This document shows, piece by piece, positions 58,534-64,000 of a stretch of 64,000 bases of DNA (position 1 is the first letter of the stretch; each line of letters begins with the position of its first letter). Source of the DNA: Micromonospora sediminicola (GTDB taxonomy: Bacteria; Actinomycetota; Actinomycetes; Mycobacteriales; Micromonosporaceae). A program made the position numbers and the translations under genes. The notes beneath the pieces are model-generated. The model did not search any database. It was not told the DNA's origin and was given only the letters and a program-made list of their open reading frames with translations. The stretch spans positions 3,548,501 to 3,612,500 of the forward strand of contig NZ_FLRH01000003.1 in the NCBI RefSeq assembly GCF_900089585.1, given 5' to 3'.

Positions 58534-58560
58534 GACCCGGCGCGGCGGGCCGGTGTGACC
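58534..58560 (-). promoter_or_regulatory. Candidate ECF41 promoter for the SDR gene
   Basis: Read on the minus strand: GGTCACA (58560-58554), 16 bp, GGTC (58537-58534). The ECF41 consensus I recall is TGTCACA-N16-CGTC. The predicted leader to ATG 58497 is about 30 nt and includes the ribosome-binding site. Confidence 0.5.
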
Positions 58561-58563
58561 GAT

Positions 58564-58579
58564 GTGATCGCGGTCACCT
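58564..58579. promoter_or_regulatory. CRP/GlxR-like site TGTGA-N6-TCACC
   Basis: TGTGATCGCGGTCACC differs at one outer base from the perfect site at 8963-8978 and lies in the divergent SDR/ECF41 region. Confidence 0.45.
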
Positions 58580-58633
58580 GCCGTCACGTCCGCGTGCCGG
58601 CGCGGGTCGGGACGGTAGGCGGAAGGGGAGGCT

Positions 58634-59503
58634 GTGACGGTGGGTGACACCCTGGCGGAGCGGTTCGAACGGCAGCGGCCCCGGCTGCGGGCGGTGGCCT
58701 ACCGGCTGCTCGGTTCGCTGTCCGAGGCCGAGGACGCCGTGCAGGAGACCTGGCTGCGGCTGGCCCGCGCCGACGCCGGCGCGATCGACAACCTGGACGC
58801 CTGGTTGACCACAGTGGTCGCCCGGGTCAGCCTGAACACGTTGCGGTCCCGTGCCGCCCGTCGGGAGGACCCGTTCGACGGCCACCTGCCCGACCCGGTG
58901 GTGGAACCGGACGCCGACCCCGCGCACGCGGCGGTGCTCGCCGACGCGGTGGGCCTGGCGCTGCTGGTGGTGCTGGACACGCTCACCCCGACCGAGCGGC
59001 TGGCGTTCGTGCTGCACGACATGTTCGGGGTGCCGTTCGACGAGATCGGCCCCCTGGTCGACCGCTCGCCGGCGGCGGCCCGGCAGCTCGCCAGCCGGGC
59101 CCGCCGTCGGGTACGCGGGCAGGCGCCCGCCCCGGACCCGGACCTGGCCCGTCAGCGCGCGGTGGTGGACGCGTTCCTGACCGCCGCCCGCGACGGCGAC
59201 TTCGACGCGCTGATCGCGGTGCTCCACCCGGACGTCGTGCTCCGCTCCGACGGCGGGACCGCGCGGGCCCGGCACACCACCGTGCTCACCGGCGCGCCGG
59301 CGGTGGCCGCGCAGGCGACGACGTTCGGCCGGCTGTCCCCGTACGCCCGACCCGTGCTGGTCAACGGCGCCGCCGGGGTGCTGGTGAGCGCCGGCGGGCG
59401 GACGCTGTCGGTGATGGCGTTCACGGTCGTGGCCGGACGCGTCGCCGCCGTGGACGTGATCGCCGACCCGCGCCGGCTGGCCGCGCTCGGCCTCGCCGGC
59501 TGA
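58634..59503 (+). CDS. ECF41-type (SigJ-like) sigma factor with C-terminal SnoaL-like domain
   Basis: 289 residues. Region 2 reads YRLLGSLSEAEDAVQETWLRL; region 4 reads LTPTERLAFVLHDMFGVPFDEIGPLVDRSPAAARQLASRARRRV. The last ~110 residues form an NTF2/SnoaL-like regulatory domain (VVDAFLTAARDGDFDALIAVLHPDVV). HLPDP in the linker and SDGGT in the tail resemble the WLPEP and DGGGK/R motifs of ECF41. GTG 58634 follows GGAAGGGGAG. No anti-sigma gene is needed in this group. Confidence 0.9.
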   Translation: MTVGDTLAERFERQRPRLRAVAYRLLGSLSEAEDAVQETWLRLARADAGAIDNLDAWLTTVVARVSLNTLRSRAARREDPFDGHLPDPVVEPDADPAHAAVLADAVGLALLVVLDTLTPTERLAFVLHDMFGVPFDEIGPLVDRSPAAARQLASRARRRVRGQAPAPDPDLARQRAVVDAFLTAARDGDFDALIAVLHPDVVLRSDGGTARARHTTVLTGAPAVAAQATTFGRLSPYARPVLVNGAAGVLVSAGGRTLSVMAFTVVAGRVAAVDVIADPRRLAALGLAG

Positions 59504-59516
59504 CTCGGAAGCGGCG

Positions 59517-60416
59517 TCAGCGCACGACGACCAGGTTGGCCATGTCGACCACCGGCCGGAAGCCGAGCCGTGCGTAGAGCCGGTTCGACGTCGGGTTCGC
59601 CTGGTCGGTGTAGAGGCACACCCGGGCGCCCTCGGCCCGCAACAGGCGGCTGACCTCGGCGACCGCGGCGGCGGCCCAACCCCGACCGCGCTGCTGCGGC
59701 GGCGTGTAGACCGGGCCGACCCGGGCCACGCCGAACGACGTCGGGTTGGCGGCGGTGAGGTGCACCGGCCGGCCCGCCGGGTCGGTCCACAACCAGACCC
59801 GGCCGCCCCGGATGCGGCGGAGCAGCTCCTCGCGGTCGGGCGTCTCGTGGGCGCTGGCGCCGCGCGCGCGGCCCGCCTGCTCGTCGGCGTCGGCCATGAA
59901 CGCGTCGTACCACGCGGCGACCAGGTCGACGTCGTCCTCCGCGGCGACCCGCAGCGCGCCCGGGGCCGACGCGGGCGGCATCAGCTCGTCGAGTTCGTGC
60001 AGCCGGGTGTGCTGGGCGACCTCGACCCGGCCGCCACCGAGCCGGGCCACCTCGGCGGCGCACTCGCGGGCCGCCGGCAGGGCACCGTTGACCGCGGTCA
60101 CCTCCTCGCCGCGCCCGTGCCACGTCCGGGCCAGCGCGACGGCCGCCTCCGTCGGCATCGGCAGCAGGAACGGCGGGCGCGGCGGGAAGGGGGCGGCCCG
60201 CATCCCCACCCCGACCACCGCGCCGCGGGCGTCCCGGACCACCAACCACCAGTCGCCGTCGGGTGTCGCGACCCCTTCGGCCCGGCGGGCGGCGGCCCGG
60301 TTCGTGACGCTGGCGACCACGGTGCCGACCACCGGGTCCGCGGCCAGGTGGTCGCCGGCGACGGCGAGGAACTCGCCCGGGTCGGCATGGAAGTGGAGGG
60401 TGGGGGCGGCGGTCAT
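59517..60416 (-). CDS. GNAT-family N-acetyltransferase
   Basis: 299 residues, a long GNAT with a degenerate N-terminal half. The C-terminal acetyl-CoA-binding region reads VGPVYTPPQQRGRGWAAAAVAEVSRLLRAEG (RGxG), followed by LYTDQANPTSNRLYARLGFRPV, as in mycothiol-synthase-like and predicted acetyltransferases. Substrate unknown. It is the last gene of a four-gene minus-strand run, 9 bp after the methyltransferase gene. Confidence 0.82.
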   Translation of the reverse strand: MTAAPTLHFHADPGEFLAVAGDHLAADPVVGTVVASVTNRAAARRAEGVATPDGDWWLVVRDARGAVVGVGMRAAPFPPRPPFLLPMPTEAAVALARTWHGRGEEVTAVNGALPAARECAAEVARLGGGRVEVAQHTRLHELDELMPPASAPGALRVAAEDDVDLVAAWYDAFMADADEQAGRARGASAHETPDREELLRRIRGGRVWLWTDPAGRPVHLTAANPTSFGVARVGPVYTPPQQRGRGWAAAAVAEVSRLLRAEGARVCLYTDQANPTSNRLYARLGFRPVVDMANLVVVR

Positions 60417-60425
60417 GGACGCACG

Positions 60426-61133
60426 CTAGCGGCCGGCCGGCGCCCCGCCGAAACCCTTTTCCGCGACGCCCGGCGCGAGGGCTCGTCCGGCGGCCAGCTC
60501 CGCGAACCAGCGTCCGCCGGCCGGTCGCACGTCGCGTACGGCCAGGCCGGCCGTCGCGGCGGGACTGTGCACCGCCCGGGTGTCCAGCCGCGCCCAGCCG
60601 AAGCTGGGCCCCCGGCGTCGCCCGGAGACCACGTACGCCTGACCCTGCCAGGCGCCGCTGCCCGGCGGCTCCAGCTCGACCAGGACCGTGCCGTCCGGGT
60701 GCAGCAGCTCCCGGCACCGGCGCAGCAGGCGGCCCGGATCGCCGCCGATGCCGATGTTGCCGTCCAGCAGCACCACGTGCCGCCACCGGCCCTCGGCGGG
60801 CAGCGGATCGAACAGGTCGGCCCGCACCGCGACCGCGCCCCGGGACCGGGCCAGCGCCACCGCCCGGGCGCACACGTCGACCCCGAGCGTGGTCACGCCG
60901 GAGCGCGTCAGCGCCGCGGTGAGCCGGCCCGGGCCGCAGCCGAGGTCCAGCGTCGGTCCGTGGCAGCGGTCCACGACCGCGGCGATCGCCGGCTCCGCCC
61001 GGCCGTGCCACCGCTCCACCGGCAGCCGGCGCCGCACGCCGTCGGCCTGCACCAGCCAGTGCGCGCCGGCCCGCCGCCGCAGCGCGGCCCCGAAGCCGTC
61101 CCGCGGCTCCACCGCGGTGCTGAGCCGGCTCAC
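60426..61133 (-). CDS. Class I SAM-dependent methyltransferase
   Basis: 235 residues. SAM motif TLDLGCGPGRLTAAL, LGVDVCARAVALARSRG, and HVVLLDGNIGIGGDP. GTG 61133 overlaps the stop of the DUF2064 gene (GTGA). It is clustered with a GT2 and a DUF2064 nucleotidyl/glycosyl transferase, a recurring actinobacterial set. Acceptor unknown. Confidence 0.83.
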   Translation of the reverse strand: MSRLSTAVEPRDGFGAALRRRAGAHWLVQADGVRRRLPVERWHGRAEPAIAAVVDRCHGPTLDLGCGPGRLTAALTRSGVTTLGVDVCARAVALARSRGAVAVRADLFDPLPAEGRWRHVVLLDGNIGIGGDPGRLLRRCRELLHPDGTVLVELEPPGSGAWQGQAYVVSGRRRGPSFGWARLDTRAVHSPAATAGLAVRDVRPAGGRWFAELAAGRALAPGVAEKGFGGAPAGR

Positions 61134-61816
61134 CGGTCGCCGCCGGGCACCAGGACCGGCCGCAGCGCGGCCACCTCGCGGGCGAACCGTCCGCCCGGCG
61201 CGGCGCGGGCCACCGCCCGCGCGTCGGCCCAGTCGTCCACGTCGCGCAGCGTCGGCAGCGCCGCGACCCGCAGGCCGGCGCCGACCAGCGCCGCGTGGGT
61301 GAGCCGGCCGGTGTCGACGGTCGACATCGGCACGTCGCGCAACGCCGCCGCGCGCCTCGGGTCCCGCAGCCCCAGCGCCCACCAGCCGCCGTCCGCCGCC
61401 GGCCCGAGCACCGCGTCGGTCCCGGGCAGGGCCAACCGGCGTACGGCGGCGGCCAACCGCGCCGGGGTCAGCTGCGGGGTGTCCATGCCGATCTGGAACA
61501 CCGGCCGATCCGGGTACGCGTCGGCCACGTCGGCGTGCGCCTGCGCGAGCCGGTCGGCCAGGCCGTCACCGCGCTGCGGCAGCACCGGCCACCCGGCCAC
61601 GGCGGCGGCCAGGTCCGCCCCGTCCTCGGCGTCGGCGAGACGCCCGGCCAGCGCCAGGACCGGCACGACACCCGGGGTGGCGGCGACCGCGTCCACCGTG
61701 TCGCGCAGCGCGGCGGCGGCGATCCGGGCCGCCCGCACCGGGGACGCCGGTGGGCAGAGGCGGGTCTTCACCGCGCCGGGCACCGGCGCCTTCGCCACCA
61801 CCAGCAGGACGGTCAC
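61130..61816 (-). CDS. DUF2064/TIGR04282-type glycosyl (nucleotidyl) transferase
   Basis: 228 residues. A GT-A-like fold protein: VTVLLVVAKAPVPGAVKTRLCPP at the start, then IGMDTPQLTPARLAAAV (nucleotide/metal region) and VLGPAADGGWWALGL, all typical of DUF2064. The product of this family is poorly defined. GTG 61816 overlaps the GT2 stop (GTGA). Confidence 0.85.
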   Translation of the reverse strand: MTVLLVVAKAPVPGAVKTRLCPPASPVRAARIAAAALRDTVDAVAATPGVVPVLALAGRLADAEDGADLAAAVAGWPVLPQRGDGLADRLAQAHADVADAYPDRPVFQIGMDTPQLTPARLAAAVRRLALPGTDAVLGPAADGGWWALGLRDPRRAAALRDVPMSTVDTGRLTHAALVGAGLRVAALPTLRDVDDWADARAVARAAPGGRFAREVAALRPVLVPGGDR

Positions 61817-62487
61817 CGACGGCCGTCCACGGTGCGCAGGACCGTCAGGAAGTCGCGGGTGGCCCGGACCGTGCCGCGTACCGAGCCGGACACCTTGGAC
61901 CGCGTGCCGGCGGCCCGCGGGGCGTAGCGCACGTCGTGTTCGTGGATCCGCCAACCGGCCGCCGCCGCCCGGATCATCAGCTCCAGGGGGTAGCCGAACG
62001 CGCGGTCGGTGACCCCGAGCGCGAGCAGCGCCTCCCGCCGCGCCACCCGGATGGGGCTGAGGTCGCGCAGCGGCACCCCCCGCTGCCGCAGCAGCGCGGC
62101 GACGACCGCGGTGCCGGCCCGGGCGTGCCACGGCCAGGCCGAGGTGGACACCGGCCGCCGGCGGCCCACCGACAGGTCGGCCGTGCCGGCCGCCACCGGG
62201 GCGACCAGCGCCGGCAGCTCACCGGGATCGAACGAGCCGTCCGCGTCCAGCACGCAGACCAGCTCGGTCTCGGCGTGTTCCAGCCCGGTGTGCACGGCCG
62301 CGCCGTAACCGCGCCGGGGCTCGCGTACCACCCGGGCGCCGTGCCGGGCGGCCACCTCGGGCGAGCCGTCCCGGGAGCCGTTGTCCACCACGATCGCCCG
62401 GTAGCCGGGCGGCAGCGCGCCCAGCACCCCGGGCAGGGCGGCGGCCTCGTCCAGGCACGGCAGCACCACGTCGATCTGTGTCCGCAT
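61813..62487 (-). CDS. Glycosyltransferase family 2
   Basis: 224 residues. GT-A motifs: DVVLPCLDEAAALPGVL, IVVDNGSRDGSPEVA, and the DxD region CVLDADGSFDPGEL. The closest style is the dolichyl-phosphate mannosyltransferase-like/TIGR04283 group. TAGCGT (62495-62500 complement) lies 7 nt before the ATG, indicating a leaderless first gene of the four-gene operon. Confidence 0.87.
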   Translation of the reverse strand: MRTQIDVVLPCLDEAAALPGVLGALPPGYRAIVVDNGSRDGSPEVAARHGARVVREPRRGYGAAVHTGLEHAETELVCVLDADGSFDPGELPALVAPVAAGTADLSVGRRRPVSTSAWPWHARAGTAVVAALLRQRGVPLRDLSPIRVARREALLALGVTDRAFGYPLELMIRAAAAGWRIHEHDVRYAPRAAGTRSKVSGSVRGTVRATRDFLTVLRTVDGRR

Positions 62488-62632
62488 GCCGCCGACGCTA
62501 GGCCGGGACGCGTCGCCCCGTACCCCGATCGGGCTTACGGAACCCTTACCGAGCAGGCATTTCTTACCATCCGGTGACGCGCCTGCGGCTACCGCCCCAC
62601 GGTGCGCCGGCCGGCCGTACCGTGCGGTCGTC

Positions 62633-64000
62633 ATGAGATCCGCACCCACGCTGCGCCGCACCTCGGCCGCGGACCGGACCGGAGCCCCGCACCGGGGCGA
62701 CCTGGTCGTGGTCGCGGTCGAGGCGGCCCTGCTCGCCGCCGCCGTCGTGGTCGGCCTGGCGCTCAACCGGCGCGGCGTGGGGTTGCACGCCGACGCCGCG
62801 CCGCTCTACGCCACCTGGCGTCCGCACGTCGGCTGGGGTACGCCGCTGGCGGTCCTGGTCGCGCTGGTCGTGCTCGGGCCCGGGCTGCGCTGGGCGCGGA
62901 CCGCGCGCTGGGGCCCGCTGCTCGCCGCCGGCTGGCTGGCGGCGGTGGCGTGGACGCTGGCGCTGGCCCTCGTGGACGGCTGGTCGACCGGGCTGGCCCG
63001 GCGGCTCACCCCCCAGGCCGAGTATCTGCACGAGGTGCCCGGGGTGACCGACATCCCCCGGATGCTGGCCGGCTTCACCGACCGGATCCTGGACTTCCAA
63101 CCCGACTCCTGGTCCACGCACACCGCCGGACACCCGCCGGGCGCGCTGCTGGTCTTCGTCTGGCTGGACCGGGTCGGTCTCGGCGGCGGCGCCGCCGCCG
63201 CGCTCTGCTGCGTGCTGGTCGGCGCGACCGTCGCGGTGTCCGTGCCGGTCACGCTGCGGGCGCTCGGCGCCGCCGACGCCGCCCGGGCGGTGCTGCCGTT
63301 CCTGGTGCTGCTGCCCGGGGCGGTGTGGCTGGGCGCCTCCGGCGACGCGGTGTTCACCGGCGTGGTCGCCGCCGGGCTGGCCCTGCTGGCGGTACGCGGA
63401 CCGGCGGCCGCGCTGGCCGGCGGGCTGCTGCTCGGCTTCGCGCTGCACCTGTCGTACGGGTTCGTGCTGGTGGGCGCGCTGGCGGTGACCGTGCTGGCGC
63501 TGCGACCCGACCGTCGCCGGTCGGCGCTGCTCGCCGCGACCGCCGGTGTCGCCGCCGTCACCACGCTCTTCGTGCTGGCCGGTTTCCGCTGGTGGGAGGG
63601 GTACGACCGGGTGGTCGACCGCTACTACCAGGGCTGGGCGGCCGACCGCCCGTACGCGTACTGGGTCTGGGCGAACCTGGCGGCGTTGCTGCTCTCCGCC
63701 GGGCCGGTGCTCGGACCGGCGCTGCGTCGCGCCGCCGTGGCCGCCCGGGCGGGCTGGCGGACCGGCGTCGACCGTGTCGGAAGCACGCGGGTCACCGCCG
63801 GGGCGGACGCCGGCGGGACGGACCCGGTCGGCACGTCCTCGTCACCCGGTCGGTCGGCGGGCCGGCTCGCCCGGCGGGTCGTGGCGCTGGGGCCGACCGT
63901 CCTGCTGCCGGCCGCCGCCGCGCTGGTGGTGGCCGCCGCCGACCTGTCCGGAATGAGCAAGGCCGAGGTGGAGCGGATCTGGCTGCCGTTCGTGGTCTGG
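62633..64000 (+). CDS. Polytopic membrane protein, GT-C-like (partial)
   Basis: 456 residues are present; the gene runs off the window with no stop. It has at least nine hydrophobic helices and a periplasmic loop WSTHTAGHPPGALLVFVWLD near residue 160. The arrangement resembles GT-C fold mannosyl- or arabinosyltransferase-like proteins (GT39/87 type) of actinobacteria that use polyprenyl-phosphate sugars. TACCGT (62618-62623) lies 9 nt before the ATG. It is divergent from the GT2 operon, which fits a joint role in glycan assembly. Confidence 0.72.
   Translation, partial: MRSAPTLRRTSAADRTGAPHRGDLVVVAVEAALLAAAVVVGLALNRRGVGLHADAAPLYATWRPHVGWGTPLAVLVALVVLGPGLRWARTARWGPLLAAGWLAAVAWTLALALVDGWSTGLARRLTPQAEYLHEVPGVTDIPRMLAGFTDRILDFQPDSWSTHTAGHPPGALLVFVWLDRVGLGGGAAAALCCVLVGATVAVSVPVTLRALGAADAARAVLPFLVLLPGAVWLGASGDAVFTGVVAAGLALLAVRGPAAALAGGLLLGFALHLSYGFVLVGALAVTVLALRPDRRRSALLAATAGVAAVTTLFVLAGFRWWEGYDRVVDRYYQGWAADRPYAYWVWANLAALLLSAGPVLGPALRRAAVAARAGWRTGVDRVGSTRVTAGADAGGTDPVGTSSSPGRSAGRLARRVVALGPTVLLPAAAALVVAAADLSGMSKAEVERIWLPFVVW

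Overview
The window is chromosomal DNA of a very high G+C actinomycete, most likely Micromonospora or a close relative in the Micromonosporaceae. The signs are strong G/C third-position bias, GTG and TTG starts, many 4-bp stop/start overlaps, an ergothioneine cluster, a mycothiol-linked DsbA-type protein, ECF sigma factors, and an interspersed 46-bp repeat (two copies, 652-697 and 43002-43047) of a type I associate with Micromonospora. No phage, IS element, CRISPR array or rRNA was seen. One tRNA-like gene is present.

Layout, left: 1-193 holds the end of an upstream gene and a 14-bp tandem repeat. 269-3262 holds a palindromic operator, a short cytochrome P450 with a repeat element inserted in frame, an ICL/PEP-mutase-like enzyme and an M15-like protein. 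A class B asparagine synthetase follows (3267-4880). 4889-12182 holds a transglutaminase-like protein, DUF1203, an Ntn-hydrolase lipoprotein, a secreted LVIVD protein divergent from a DUF305 protein, and a NarL-type two-component system. 12330-15580 is a MacB/FtsX-type ABC exporter. 15698-19009 holds a Ser/Thr kinase, an ECF-like sigma factor and a membrane protein. 19168-23487 is egtABCD without egtE. A manganese (yybP-ykoY) riboswitch then precedes a TMEM165/GDT1-type exporter.

Layout, middle: 24663-34050 carries NhaA and an exopolysaccharide region: nucleotide-sugar dehydratase/epimerase, BY-kinase-like chain-length protein, low-molecular-weight Tyr phosphatase, GT4 glycosyltransferase, DUF4012 protein and LPXTG-type surface protein. 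34149-39315 is an envelope block in which two paralogous D-Ala-D-Ala carboxypeptidases flank an MGDG-synthase-like glycosyltransferase and a polysaccharide deacetylase. 39331-42396 has a LacI regulator divergent from a CE7 acetylesterase with a clear promoter and operator, then a VanX-like lipoprotein.

Layout, right: 42491-46154 holds small metabolic genes. 46171-47761 is an unusual unit: promoter, small leader ORF, hairpin, orphan tRNA with a CUC anticodon, and the RNA ligase RtcB. 47794-52647 has regulators, an MFS exporter with a divergent ArsR-like regulator, an HD protein and a Tat-exported beta-propeller. 53620-56189 is a compact three-gene operon (2-TM protein with an unrecognised domain, cupin, inositol-monophosphatase-like enzyme), the best candidate here for an uncharacterised system besides tRNA-rtcB. 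56564-59503 has a MarR/DsbA divergent pair with operators over both starts and an ECF41-type sigma factor divergent from its probable target. 59517-62487 is a GT2/DUF2064/methyltransferase/GNAT operon, and a polytopic membrane protein runs off the right edge.

Many genes lack a Shine-Dalgarno sequence but have a TANNNT-like -10 box 6-9 nt before the start codon, which points to leaderless transcription. I used this to choose several starts.
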